Shown here: positions 37,723 through 46,999 of the stretch, piece after piece | How the letters are laid out: each line of letters starts with the position of its first letter | Numbering within the stretch: position 1 is the first letter of the stretch | NCBI RefSeq assembly: GCF_000834635.1 | Contig: NZ_JXQV01000002.1 | Location: forward strand, 67,001-131,000 | Length of the DNA: 64,000 nucleotides | Reading direction: 5' to 3' | DNA from: Agrobacterium tumefaciens | GTDB taxonomy: Bacteria; Pseudomonadota; Alphaproteobacteria; Rhizobiales; Rhizobiaceae | Made by a program: the position numbers and the translations under genes | The notes under the pieces: model-generated | Database searches by the model: none | The model's input: only the letters and a program-made list of their open reading frames with translations | What the model was told of the DNA's origin: nothing

Positions 37723-38031
37723 ATGAAGAAGCCATCCTCAAAAATCCGCGATGAAATCGCAAAGCTGCAGGAACAGCTCAAACTTGCCGAGACGAGAGAA
37801 GCCGAGCGGATCGGAAGGGTCGCGCTCAAGGCGGGTCTTGGCGAGATCGAAATCGACGAGGTGGAACTTCAGGCAGCGTTTGAGCAACTGGCGAAACGAT
37901 TTCGCGCAGGCAATAGGGCAGACAAGGGCGGCACGAGCGGAGGGAAGAAGAGCACCGGCGACAGCAGCGGAGAAGCGTCGAGCGAGGCGGACGCATCTGG
38001 CGCGGGCCCGGGCAGCGGTGGTGAGGCTTGA
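37723..38031 (+). CDS. traC: Conjugal transfer protein TraC
   Basis: The 102-residue protein has the TraC start [20 protein letters not shown], a coiled-coil-like region, the segment [20 protein letters not shown], and a Gly/Ser-rich tail. In Ti plasmids TraC is an oriT-processing accessory. CAGGAGACG precedes the ATG. It heads the traCDG operon. Confidence 0.9.
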   Translation: MKKPSSKIRDEIAKLQEQLKLAETREAERIGRVALKAGLGEIEIDEVELQAAFEQLAKRFRAGNRADKGGTSGGKKSTGDSSGEASSEADASGAGPGSGGEA

Positions 38032-38035
38032 GCGT

Positions 38036-38251
38036 ATGGCGAGAACGATGACATCTGACGCCCGCAAGAAGGACACGCGCGACAAGATCGAGCTCGGCGG
38101 ACTGATCGTCAAAGCCGGGCTGCGTTATGAGAAGCGTGCGCTGTTGCTGGGCGCGCTTCTCGATGCTGCCCGCAGGATGAAAGGCGACGAGGAGGAGCGC
38201 TCCAGGCTTACGGCAATCGGTGTGGAGGCCTTCGGCGATGACCATCAGTAG
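38036..38251 (+). CDS. traD: Conjugal transfer protein TraD
   Basis: The 71-residue protein ([19 protein letters not shown], then [18 protein letters not shown]) matches the small TraD of Ti-type systems. It starts 4 bases after traC and overlaps traG by 14 bases. Its role in relaxosome assembly is assumed from operon context. Confidence 0.9.
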   Translation: MARTMTSDARKKDTRDKIELGGLIVKAGLRYEKRALLLGALLDAARRMKGDEEERSRLTAIGVEAFGDDHQ

Positions 38252-40178
38252 GGTTGCGCTCGTGGTCGCACCAGGGACGTTGATGATCCTGACTGTCATC
38301 GGAATGACGGGGATCGAGCAATGGCTTTCCGGTCTGGGTAAGAGCGAGGCCGTGCGACAGGCTTGGGGGCGGGCGGGGATCGCATTGCCCTATGTGGCAA
38401 GTGCGGTAACCGGAGTTCTGTTCCTGTTCGCGAGCGCCGGCTCGATCAATATAAAGCAGGCAGGTTGGGGCGTCCTTGCGGGATGCGGTGGGACGATTCT
38501 GATTGCGGCCACGCGCGAGACGGTGCGCCTTGCTGCCTTTACGAAGACGCTTGGCGCCGACAAGTCTGTCTTTGTCTATCTTGATCCGGCAACAGCGATC
38601 GGAGCGGGCATAGCACTGATGTGCGCCTGCTTGGCAATCCGCGTTATACTGACGGGCAACGCCGCTTTCGCACGGCCCGAGCCGAAACGCATTCATGGCA
38701 AGCGCGCGCTACATGGGGAAGCTGATTGGATGAAACTGACGGAAGCCGCCAAATTGTTTGCGCAAAATGGTGGTATCGTCATCGGCGAGCACTATCGGGT
38801 AGACAAGGACAGTGTCGGAGCCCAAGCGTTTCGAGCCGACAGCGTTGAGACCTGGGGCACCGGTGGCAAGTCGCCATTGCTGTGCTTCGACGGCTCGTTC
38901 GGCTCGTCGCACGGGATCGTTTTTGCCGGGTCCGGCGGCTTTAAAACGACGTCCGTAACAATTCCGACGGCACTGAAATGGGGTGGCACGCTGATCGTGC
39001 TCGACCCCTCCAACGAGGTCGCACCGATGGTCTCTGCGCATCGCGGGAGAGCGGGGAGGGACGTGTTTGTCCTCGATCCAAAGACGCCCGACGTCGGTTT
39101 CAACGCCCTCGACTGGGTTGGACGTTTCGGCGGAACCAAGGAAGAGGACATTGCCTCCGTTGCCTCATGGATCATGAGTGATAGCAGCGGCGCGCGCGGG
39201 GTCCGTGACGACTTTTTCCGCGCATCGGCACTGCAACTGCTCACAGCGCTGATTGCCGATGTTTGCCTGTCCGGTCATACGGACGAAAAGAACCAGACGC
39301 TTCGACAGGTGCGCATGAACCTCTCTGAGCCGGAGCCGACGTTGCGCAAGCGGCTTCAGGATGTCTATGACAATTCGGCCTCCGATTTCGTGAAGGAAAA
39401 TGTCGCAGCCTTTGTCAACATGACGCCGGAAACCTTCTCGGGTGTCTATGCAAATGCGGTCAAGGAAACACACTGGCTTTCCTATCCGAACTATGCCGGC
39501 CTCGTTTCGGGAAAGAAGTTTTCGACCAGCGACATCGCGGCAGGAAACACCGACGTCTTCATCAATATTGACCTCAAGACCTTGGAGACCCATTCCGGTC
39601 TCGCCCGGGTCATTATCGGCTCGTTTCTCAATGCCATCTACAATCGTGACGGTCAGATGAAGGGGCGTGCGCTGTTTCTTCTCGACGAGGTGGCCCGCCT
39701 CGGTTACATGCGGATCATCGAAACCGCGCGCGACGCCGGACGCAAATACGGCATCACTCTGACGATGATCTACCAATCCATTGGCCAGATGCGCGAAACC
39801 TATGGCGGTCGCGACGCAGCGAGCAAGTGGTTCGAGAGTGCCAGCTGGATTTCGTTTGCCGGTATCAACGATCCCGAGACAGCCGATTACATCTCCAGAC
39901 GCTGCGGTATGACCACGGTGGAAATAGATCAGATTAGCCTCAGTTCGCAGGCAAAGGTATCATCGCGAACGCGCTCGAAGCAACTCGCTGCCAGGCCACT
40001 CATCCAGCCTCATGAAGTGTTACGCATGCGTGCGGACGACCAGATCGTCTTTACCGCAGGAAATGCACCACTCCGATGCGGACGAGCTATCTGGTTCCGG
40101 CGAGATGACATGAGGGCTTGCGTCGACGGGAACCGTTTCCATTCCAACGCATCTGTGCCACCAACAAAAACAAAATGA
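38238..40178 (+). CDS. traG: Type IV coupling protein TraG (VirD4 family)
   Basis: TraG links the relaxosome to the Trb channel. The 646-residue protein has N-terminal membrane helices, Walker A GSGGFKTT at residues 231-238, and Walker [12 protein letters not shown] near 480. The terminal LMIYQ-type segment ([15 protein letters not shown]) is also present. GGAGG lies 9 bases before the ATG at 38238; an in-frame GTG at 38220 is less likely. Confidence 0.95.
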   Translation: MTISRVALVVAPGTLMILTVIGMTGIEQWLSGLGKSEAVRQAWGRAGIALPYVASAVTGVLFLFASAGSINIKQAGWGVLAGCGGTILIAATRETVRLAAFTKTLGADKSVFVYLDPATAIGAGIALMCACLAIRVILTGNAAFARPEPKRIHGKRALHGEADWMKLTEAAKLFAQNGGIVIGEHYRVDKDSVGAQAFRADSVETWGTGGKSPLLCFDGSFGSSHGIVFAGSGGFKTTSVTIPTALKWGGTLIVLDPSNEVAPMVSAHRGRAGRDVFVLDPKTPDVGFNALDWVGRFGGTKEEDIASVASWIMSDSSGARGVRDDFFRASALQLLTALIADVCLSGHTDEKNQTLRQVRMNLSEPEPTLRKRLQDVYDNSASDFVKENVAAFVNMTPETFSGVYANAVKETHWLSYPNYAGLVSGKKFSTSDIAAGNTDVFINIDLKTLETHSGLARVIIGSFLNAIYNRDGQMKGRALFLLDEVARLGYMRIIETARDAGRKYGITLTMIYQSIGQMRETYGGRDAASKWFESASWISFAGINDPETADYISRRCGMTTVEIDQISLSSQAKVSSRTRSKQLAARPLIQPHEVLRMRADDQIVFTAGNAPLRCGRAIWFRRDDMRACVDGNRFHSNASVPPTKTK

Positions 40179-40191
40179 AGTGGAAAGTGAC

Positions 40192-40695
40192 ATGACACAC
40201 AGGATGGGGTGGCGGGTAGGTGCGAAAGATGCCGGTGTGGCGCTGCTGGTCGCAATCGTAGCCGGTGCTGCATACACGGCGTTGGGCGTCGATCTTGGGA
40301 TTTCTGCTTCGACTGCGATGGCCTCTCCGCTGTCGCTTGACACACAGTCGGCCGATTTTTCTATCTGCGGGAACAGTCGCCGCGTAAACTGCGTCGTTGA
40401 CGGCGATACATTTTGGTTTCACGCCAAGAAAATCCGGATCGCCGATATCGACGCGCCTGAACTCAGCCCGCCCCGATGCGAGGTCGAGCGTGCGAAAGGG
40501 GAAGCGGCAAAGCAGCGGCTGCTTGCGCTTCTCAACGGCGGAAAGTTCTCAATTACCGCCACTGGCAGAGACCAGGACCGCTTCGGTCGCGATCTGAGGA
40601 TCATCACCAGGAATGGCCGCTCGATTGGTACTGTGCTCGTGGAGGAAAACCTCGCACGCCAGTGGGACGGTCGTAGACGACCTTGGTGCAATTGA
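40192..40695 (+). CDS. Secreted or anchored thermonuclease-like (SNase) protein
   Basis: The 167-residue protein has an N-terminal hydrophobic segment (AGVALLVAIVAGAAYTALGV) followed by a staphylococcal nuclease fold: VVDGDTFWFHAKKIRIADI, DAPELSPPRC, FGRDLRIITRNGRSIGTVLV and EENLARQW. The catalytic Asp and Arg positions are present. It follows traG by 13 bases. A nuclease at this place is common on rhizobial plasmids, and removal of DNA during mating is a guess. Confidence 0.85.
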   Translation: MTHRMGWRVGAKDAGVALLVAIVAGAAYTALGVDLGISASTAMASPLSLDTQSADFSICGNSRRVNCVVDGDTFWFHAKKIRIADIDAPELSPPRCEVERAKGEAAKQRLLALLNGGKFSITATGRDQDRFGRDLRIITRNGRSIGTVLVEENLARQWDGRRRPWCN

Positions 40696-40975
40696 TTTGA
40701 TTAGTTCTATCGTACCCACTCGCGGCATGGTCTTTCTGCAGCCCGGTCCGCTCTAGCAAGTCGTGCCTTATGCGACGTCTGACGGCGAGAGGATCTTTAC
40801 CGAACGGCCGAAACCGCATAGCCGGGTTCCGGGAGCAAAGCGAGTAGAGCCGTAGGAGGAAGCCGTCTCGCCCGATTATTCGGCGGGCTGTTTCATCACA
40901 ATAATGAATCGAATGGTGTCAACCGATTCATAACTCTCGTTGGACGAGAAAGGCAGGATCGGCGAATCTGTCCGT
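40696..40975. other. Intergenic region with operator-like palindrome
   Basis: No gene is seen. ATGAATCG (40904-40911) and CGATTCAT (40924-40931) form a perfect 8-bp inverted repeat with a 12-base spacer, 45 bases before the WGR gene. It could be an operator. Confidence 0.5.
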
Positions 40976-41239
40976 ATGATCTACCAGCCCTACCACATCT
41001 ATACAGAACGAACGGACCCGACGAAAAACATGGCCCGGTTCTATGCCATGGAAATCTCCCGAAGCTTGTTCGGAGAGCCTTGCCTCATCCGGCGCTGGGG
41101 CCGCATTGGAGCGTCCGGGCAGAGCATTGTGCATCATTTCGAAAACGAGCACGATGCTGTGGTGCTCTTTCTTGACCTTGCTCGGCACAAAAAAGCGCGC
41201 GGCTATGTGCCGAGATCGGCGTACGTTGAAATGCGATAG
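40976..41239 (+). CDS. WGR domain protein
   Basis: The 87-residue protein is mostly a WGR domain: ARFYAMEISRSLFGEPCLIR, then RWGRIGASGQSIVHHFENE, AVVLFLDLARHKKARGY. WGR domains bind nucleic acids and occur in PARPs and in small plasmid proteins of Rhizobiales. ATG 40976 is chosen because it begins just before the domain; TTG 40940 would add 12 residues. Neither has a strong ribosome binding site. Confidence 0.8.
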   Translation: MIYQPYHIYTERTDPTKNMARFYAMEISRSLFGEPCLIRRWGRIGASGQSIVHHFENEHDAVVLFLDLARHKKARGYVPRSAYVEMR

Positions 41240-41463
41240 ATACGACACAGCGGGTACAACATTCTAGAAGTGTAACCAACACAGCCACCGCTATCGTCAC
41301 AACGTGGTCGAAGATTCTACTTCGTCAGCCTCGCGCTTGTCGCCGATGTCGACGCCAAGGGTGACTTGATGATACAAACGGACGAACTCATCAACGAATG
41401 GAACGTCGCTCGGTTGGACGATGATCGGCATTCTAGGTGGCGACGGGTGATAGAACGAATCTC

Positions 41464-42266
41464 CTATCGCTCCAACCTGACACGCAGTCTGCGAGCACGC
41501 TCTTGGAATGCATCTTCCCCGCCCTCTAGAATGTTGCACACCGCCTCTCTGATCGGGGCGCTTTCCAGGCCACCGGACGTGTAGGTGATCGGGGGCAATG
41601 CGCCGTGGGGATGTGGTCCAGACTCAGCGATGATGATCTGGTCTGCGTCGGTGTTAATCACCAAGTTGGCGTTATGCGTCACCATGATCACCTGACGATG
41701 TGCTTTGGCCTCCACAAACAGACGGAACAACTCGTCGAACACTGACTTTGGGTCGAGATTTTCCTGTGGTTGATCAATCACGAGTGGTCGATCGTCGCTG
41801 TCGTCAAGGGCAAGGTACAGCAGCAACAGAACGATCCCTCGCGTGCCGGGGGACAACTTCCGGATGTCGACGCCATCATAGGCAATGCCATACCGGATCG
41901 AAATATGATCGGTGCCGAAAAGCCAGTGCGCAAAGCGCTTCGACCATGCCCGAAACTCGACCTGATCGGTATGTGCGACTGGCGAATGGTCGAGTAGATC
42001 TTTTTGGTAGAGTTTGCGGAACTCCGCCATTGCGGCGCGGACGGCGGTGGAGTCGCCGGTTTCCCAAGCGCCCTTCAGAACTTCGTTCGCCTTTTGAAGC
42101 AGCGTGCCTTTACCTCGGAATGATCCGGCCTTGCGCAGATCGATGAGCCCATCTTCGGCTTCCGACGCCCACTGCTCGACATTTGCGACCCGGGCGACTG
42201 AGAATGACAGCTTCTTCAGCGTGCCGGAAGACGCGGCTACAGGGTGCGCGATCGCGTACTGATGCG
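41464..42266 (-). pseudogene. C-terminal remnant of TrlF-like AAA/SMC ATPase
   Basis: The frame is open from a TAA at about 42267 to a stop at 41464 but has no start codon until ATG 42030, and the N-terminal Walker A half is missing. The remaining part holds an ABC/SMC signature (KLSPGTRGIVLLLLYLALDD), Walker B (RPLVIDQPQENLD), the H-loop (QVIMVTHNANLVINTDADQI) and a TrlF-like end (YTSGGLESAPIREAVCNILE, GGEDAFQERARRLRVRL). Intact relatives are large ATPases often found with defence genes. Here it is a truncated relic. Confidence 0.75.
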
Positions 42267-42632
42267 CTTAGCGAACTCCTCGATCAAGGGGTGCGATATC
42301 TGTAGGGTTTCTGGACAGAAGGGACTCATCGGTGATGTCGACGAAAAACGGTTCTCTGCTGATTAAGCCTATCAGCCAACGGCAGTTCGAGCTGTATGCC
42401 CTTTCACTCGAACGTGGTCCAAATTTCGGGCGGCGACAATATTCGCAGCTTACCAGGTCGGCCACTGCGGACCGCTCGTCGTTGACGCGTCGTCTCGGGC
42501 TGACACCTCTTTCATCTGAGCATCTGTCTCCTGGTTCCGTTTGGCGCCAAGAAAGCCGGGGTTGGAAGACGCCCGTTCCCGGCTCCATAATCCGAGGGAA
42601 GAGGCCCGCCCGATGGGCGGAGCCTCAATGCC
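42267..42632. other. Intergenic, no gene supported
   Basis: A 366-base stretch between the TrlF remnant and the DUF736 gene. A plus-strand open frame runs through it but has no recognisable domain and then becomes antisense to DUF736. Confidence 0.45.
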
Positions 42633-42944
42633 TCAATCGCGGTTCTGTCGGGACCAGATCAGCTGGTAACCATCCTCGCCTTCGACTTCTGTCAGGGTTG
42701 CGTAGATCGGAGCCGGGAAACTCGGGTCGTCCAGCTTGACCGAGAGGTAGTCGCGATCGCTCTCAGTGGATCGCTTCTGCCAGGCCGCACCCAGCTCGAC
42801 AGCGCCGGCGTATATGCGGAACTGCGGGCCTTTGTCCGAGGGGTTTTCGACTCGAGAGATACGGGCCTTGACGTTGAGGGCGAGGGTGCGGATGGAGCCT
42901 GTGAAGCCAGTTTCGGTGGAGTTGAAAGTGCCGATGGTTGCCAT
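42633..42944 (-). CDS. DUF736 family protein
   Basis: The 103-residue protein is a typical DUF736: [20 protein letters not shown], then [20 protein letters not shown] and a terminal [16 protein letters not shown]. Function is unknown, but the family is very common beside antirestriction and ParB-like genes on alphaproteobacterial plasmids. AAAGGAAC precedes the ATG and a GC-rich hairpin lies 24 bases upstream. Confidence 0.92.
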   Translation of the reverse strand: MATIGTFNSTETGFTGSIRTLALNVKARISRVENPSDKGPQFRIYAGAVELGAAWQKRSTESDRDYLSVKLDDPSFPAPIYATLTEVEGEDGYQLIWSRQNRD

Positions 42945-42967
42945 GGCGGTGTTCCTTTGCTTGTTCG

Positions 42968-42985
42968 GGCCGCACCATTGCGGCC
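42968..42985 (-). promoter_or_regulatory. Leader hairpin of DUF736 gene
   Basis: GGCCGC (42968-42973) pairs perfectly with GCGGCC (42980-42985) around a 6-base loop, 24 bases before the DUF736 start. It is one of several similar hairpins in this module. Confidence 0.5.
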
Positions 42986-43035
42986 TCGATGGCAGTCGCA
43001 AAGACCGGGGACGATCGGACCGCACCCGCTGGGGT

Positions 43036-43060
43036 CCCCATCGCGCCTTACGCGATGGGG
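43036..43060. other. Strong hairpin upstream of DUF736
   Basis: CCCCATCGCG (43036-43045) and CGCGATGGGG (43051-43060) form a perfect 10-bp stem with loop CCTTA. No T-run follows, so it is more likely a leader structure or a protein site than a terminator. Confidence 0.6.
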
Positions 43061-43616
43061 TGGCACAGGGCCGCAATGCAATGAAGGGCGGCCGGAGGAA
43101 ACTTTGTTGTGCGCGAGGAATGCGAACGCAGTTCGTTGGGGAAGAAAGTTACAGACGGTCGTTGCGGGAAAACGATCGAGGCGGAGCCGGTCTCCGGTCA
43201 GACATGCCCCATCGAGCCCGCAGATGGAGCCCCGGAAACAGGGGTAGGGATATCGCTATGGCGATCTCGGGACTCGGACTCTTCGAGAAGGGCAATATTG
43301 GAATAATCACCTCGAACAATCCGTCGATCATCACTCATCCCCAGCGAAAGCCCATTTCATAAAAGGAGCCGGTTAGATGGAAGTATTCGCACGCTCTCGT
43401 TCGTCGGTGACGTCGCCATGAGGATCCATTCGTCAGGACACAAAGCCAATAACTGTTGAACGAGAGCCATCCCGTGGACTCACGTCCGATACTGGCCAGC
43501 CCTCGGTCTGTGGGAAGCTGGATCTTCGCCGCAACAGGTCCCGCACTTGAACGGTGTCGGGTCGTGGCAAAGACGGCCGGCGATGATTACCTTCGTTGCT
43601 GACAGAATGGTTGGCT
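43061..43616. other. Intergenic between DUF736 and ArdC genes
   Basis: No gene with a domain or good start signal was found in this stretch. It probably holds the DUF736 promoter. Confidence 0.4.
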
Positions 43617-44549
43617 TCAAGCCGCCTTGGTTCCCGCCTCGGCTACCCGCTGCAGATCATGAAGATAACTCACAGCGCGCTGCGCATGTGCCGCTGCCTG
43701 AAAAATGGCGCGCTTGTCGCCTAACAGCACGCGCAGCCAGGACTGCAGGTAGGAGGCGTGATCGGGTCGCGGCTCCAGTTCCGGAACAATGCCAAGATCA
43801 GCACACAGGAAGCAACTCCCGAGTTCTGCAATCAACTCTTCGCGGGCGCGCTCGCTTTTGTCCTTCGCGTAGCGGCTGAGATTGCGGCCGACACGGGAAG
43901 GATGCGCCGTCCAGTGCGTGGCTTCATGGCTGAGCGTCGCCACATAGGCCGCAGCATCGCGAAACGTCTCGAACGGCGGCATCTGAATATGATCCGTCAC
44001 CGGCGAATAATAGGCCTGACCGCCGCCATGTCGGATCAGGGCACCTGTATTGAGGAAAAAGCGATCGGCCTGCTCGATCCGCTCTAGGGGATCAAGGTTC
44101 TCATCAGGCTGCCCGTAGTAGTGATCGGGAAGTCCATCGATCTGTTCGATGTTGAACACCGAGTATGCTTTGAGAAAAGGAATCTCACGGTCGATCTCGT
44201 TGCCTAAACCGTCGCTTCCGGATTTTGTGAAGCGGCTGGCGAAGACGACCGTTGAGCCTGTTTCGCCCTTGCGCACACAAGCCCCGACTTCGAGCGCCTG
44301 CTTGAATGTCATCCACATCGGTGAGGAGAAAACCCGCGCTACACCCTCCGACCAGAGAAGCAGCACGTTCATTCCTGAATAGGGCAGGCCATTATGCCTC
44401 AACGGTCGGGTGATGCGCCCCTGTGTGTGGCCAACACTCCAAGGCTTTATCCATGGTCGAACGCCTTGTTCGAGATCGGTCACGATTCGATCGGTAATGC
44501 GGGAATAGATGTCACTGCGGTCGCCTGCCGATTTCCTGGTCATCTTCAT
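43617..44549 (-). CDS. ardC: ArdC-like antirestriction protein
   Basis: The 310-residue protein has the ArdC N-terminal ssDNA-binding region (DIYSRITDRIVTDLEQGVRP, then WIKPW and PYSGMNVLLLW) and a C-terminal zincin-like domain with HEATH at 208-212 and a downstream EELIAELGSCFL helix. ArdC proteins protect incoming single-stranded DNA from restriction. AAGGAG lies 3-8 bases before the start; ATG 44543 is a possible alternative. Confidence 0.92.
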   Translation of the reverse strand: MKMTRKSAGDRSDIYSRITDRIVTDLEQGVRPWIKPWSVGHTQGRITRPLRHNGLPYSGMNVLLLWSEGVARVFSSPMWMTFKQALEVGACVRKGETGSTVVFASRFTKSGSDGLGNEIDREIPFLKAYSVFNIEQIDGLPDHYYGQPDENLDPLERIEQADRFFLNTGALIRHGGGQAYYSPVTDHIQMPPFETFRDAAAYVATLSHEATHWTAHPSRVGRNLSRYAKDKSERAREELIAELGSCFLCADLGIVPELEPRPDHASYLQSWLRVLLGDKRAIFQAAAHAQRAVSYLHDLQRVAEAGTKAA

Positions 44550-44565
44550 TTCTCCTTCTTGTCCG

Positions 44566-44582
44566 ACCGCGCCGATCGCGGT
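44566..44582 (-). promoter_or_regulatory. Leader hairpin of ardC
   Basis: ACCGCG (44566-44571) and CGCGGT (44577-44582) form a perfect 6-bp stem with a 5-base loop, 17 bases before the ardC start. Confidence 0.5.
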
Positions 44583-44829
44583 TCGTCACGGAGGTCCTGA
44601 AGCAGGAGGCAAAGGATCTCGTGCGCACCCAAGGGGCAGGAACGAAGAGGAGGACGGCAAAGCCGTTGCGCGCGAAAACCGTCTCCTGCAGGACCACCGG
44701 CCGGGACGGACCGCGATCAATCGGGCGCTCTCCGGGTTCAAATCTCAACATGGAAAGGGCCGACCCCGACAAGGCCCGCCCGATTTGAAAGAAAGGAAAT
44801 GAGCGGGGCCGGAGCCCCGCCGGTTGGGA

Positions 44830-45417
44830 TCAGCCGAGAGCATCCATCTGAGCTTCCGCCGCCTTGCGGTCGAGACTGGCACCCGAATTTTCGACCGGGC
44901 GTTCGAAGGGCTTCCAAGTCTCACCGATGACCTGTTCGTAGGCGGCAACTGTCCCCTCTGCCGCCATCCTGAGGGAATGGGCCTGGATGCCCATGTCGGC
45001 CGCGAATTCCCGCTTGCGCTGGGCGGCGCTGTCGTAGCCGACTGGACCATCGAGGTCCTCGTCACGGGCGTCGTTCGACGCCTTGGCGGTTGCGTCGCGC
45101 GCTTCCGTGACTGCGCGGGAGTAGAACTGCCCGGCGCCATGCGCCGATCCGACGAAGGCTCCGACGATGCGCTGCAGGTGTATATGCATGGCCTTCTCGC
45201 CCAAACCTTCGGAGAGGGCGTCGGCGGTCTCGACGATCAACCGCTCGTGGAGGCTGCGGATGCCAGCGCTGTCGACGACCGCAGTGGCGAAACTCTCGGC
45301 GATCTTGAGTGCCTGGGTGGCGTCGGGGCAGGAGAGGCGGACCATTTCGAGGGTGGTGCCGCGGCGAGGTTGCGAAAACCTGGCGTTGGAGCGGTTGGGA
45401 GTGGCTGACTTGGCCAT
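44830..45417 (-). CDS. Hypothetical plasmid protein, mostly helical
   Basis: The 195-residue protein has no recognised domain. After a basic start it is mostly helical and alanine-rich (ALKIAESFATAVVDSAGIRS, then HIHLQRIVGAFVGSAHGAGQ). It has no signal peptide. The strong AAGGAAGG before the ATG and its place between ardC and the ParB-like gene argue that it is real. Its leader closely resembles that of the short plus-strand frame at 45729. Confidence 0.75.
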   Translation of the reverse strand: MAKSATPNRSNARFSQPRRGTTLEMVRLSCPDATQALKIAESFATAVVDSAGIRSLHERLIVETADALSEGLGEKAMHIHLQRIVGAFVGSAHGAGQFYSRAVTEARDATAKASNDARDEDLDGPVGYDSAAQRKREFAADMGIQAHSLRMAAEGTVAAYEQVIGETWKPFERPVENSGASLDRKAAEAQMDALG

Positions 45418-45448
45418 GTCTGTTCCTTCCTTGACTGCTGAAGCGGTT

Positions 45449-45462
45449 CCGGCCCGTGCCGG
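45449..45462 (-). promoter_or_regulatory. Leader hairpin of the 44830-45417 gene
   Basis: CCGGC (45449-45453) and GCCGG (45458-45462) form a 5-bp GC stem with a 4-base loop, 31 bases before the start. The surrounding leader is shared with the opposite-facing frame at 45729. Confidence 0.45.
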
Positions 45463-45728
45463 TCTGCCCTTCGATGCGGACGACCAAGAACCGGCAAGGG
45501 ACGGGCGGTTTCACAGGTCCGGTCCGACTGAGCCAGCAGGGCTGGGTTGCGGGCCAGCAGGTTTTGACCTGAGCAGACCGCGAGCCTGACCTCGCGCAGT
45601 GAGGTCGGATCGGCCGCTACGCGGCGCGGCAGCGGCCTTGAAACGGCTGGCCGCCGGTTCAGACCGCAACGAGAAGAAGGGCAGTCCGGCACGGTTCCGA
45701 CGCCAACCCCCAGCAACGAGAAGGAACC

Positions 45729-45857
45729 ATGGCCAAGCCCGCCCTGCCGATGACATCGAAGCCAGGCGAGTCCAGCACCAGCGCCTTCGTTTCGGGTCCG
45801 CCTATATCGGCGGATGATGCACAGGCTCATGATCGCGACGTTGGCATTCACCTATGA
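45729..45857 (+). CDS. Possible 42-residue protein or truncated gene start
   Basis: ATG 45729 follows GAGAAGGAACC and a leader that parallels that of the divergent 45417 gene (GGGCAGTCCGGCACGG against GGGCAGACCGGCACGG, and AAGGAAC-ATGGCC in both). The 42-residue product (MAKPALPMTSKPGESSTSAF onward) is polar and unrecognised. It may be the 5' end of a gene lost by rearrangement. Confidence 0.35.
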   Translation: MAKPALPMTSKPGESSTSAFVSGPPISADDAQAHDRDVGIHL

Positions 45858-46035
45858 CCAGCTCATTCATCGCCATTCTGCGAGCGATCATGTCGAGTTC
45901 GGCCCAATGCTCGAAGGTGAGGCAGTCCACGAGCTCCTGACAGTAAATACGAGGATCCGATCGGCGCCGCGCCCGGCTCCAGACCCTCACCGTCGTCGCC
46001 TGTCTTCCGGCGCGCGCCGCAATCTGCCGCGTCAA
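45802..46035 (-). CDS. Possible small hypothetical protein
   Basis: This frame would start at a TTG and give 77 residues, including RRRSDPRIYCQELVDCLTFE and HWAELDMIARRMAMNELVIG, which look protein-like. There is no convincing ribosome binding site. It follows the DUF7007 remnant in the same direction and may be a decayed or TTG-started gene. Confidence 0.35.
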   Translation of the reverse strand: MTRQIAARAGRQATTVRVWSRARRRSDPRIYCQELVDCLTFEHWAELDMIARRMAMNELVIGECQRRDHEPVHHPPI

Positions 46036-46106
46036 ACAATCGAGATGCAGCTAGGTCTCGCGCCGAGCGCCGATTGCTTTCGCCACGTTCAAAGTGCGGA
46101 GGTCGA

Positions 46107-46999
46107 TCATGGTCCACCCCCCCGGCTTTCCCAACCAACGAAAGAGGATGGCCCGTCATATTCGACGTGACGCGCGTGATCGATGACAAAGCCGAACCGG
46201 CCGCGACCAGCATACTCTTCACTGGGGACAAGGAAGCGACGCCGATGGTTGCCTGGCTTTCGGCCACTAACAACGACCGCCACGACCTCGGTCATGCCAG
46301 CGTGTTCGCCAGATAGGATCGCAGAGGTGACAACGAAGTCGTTCCTGTGGCGTTGATCGAACGCCCGACGGTTCTTGGCCCAGCTCTCGCCCTCGGCTAG
46401 CACGCAGCCGTGGATCATCTCCCAGGCGTCGGGCCAGATATTGCGAACGGTCTTCTCGGCCATGGACCGCTCATAGGCGGTGAACAGGTCCGGGAAGGTA
46501 ACAGCCACGATCGCCCACTCACAATCTTCCTCGTACCACGGCGTGTCCTTGCGTAACAAAGGATGGACTTTGGTGTAACGATCAGCTGAGAGATGGGACC
46601 ACCGTGGCCGGAGGTCATGTGGAAGACGATGCCATCGGCATAAATGACCGCCATCTGCGATCCACCCCATGGGGTACTCGCTGACATGCGGGTCCGCACA
46701 CGATCGAGGCTAGCGAGATCGCGTTTATGCCCGGTAGCCTCAGCGACGCGCGCTAGGAATTCCGCTTCGTCAGCAATTCGACCGTCATGCCCGATGAAGT
46801 CGGCCCGTGTTAGTTCTGCAAGCGGCCGACGGACGGCGCCGGCATGGCCAAGATAAGAAAATCCACTGGGTGAAAAGACCATAGCAAGGACCAGATCACC
46901 AATGCGGGCGACGGGCAGGCCGTCCGCGCTGGTAGCAAACTCCACCCCCGAAAGATCGGGGGTGGATGCAGCCATGTTCGACTGGACAGCGGCGATCAT
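46107..46999 (-). pseudogene. DUF7007-like gene broken by a frameshift
   Basis: Two overlapping frames together make one protein. The first (from 46999) runs through STPWGGSQMAVIYADGIVFH and MTSGHGG, then becomes meaningless. Near 46598 the other frame takes over with HLSADRYTKVHPLLRKDTPW, YEEDCEWAIVAVTFPDLFTA and a sensible end SEEYAGRGRFGFVIDHARHV. A one-base loss around 46595-46602 explains it. The 5' end overlaps the ParB-like stop as ATGA. A sequencing error cannot be excluded. Confidence 0.7.
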
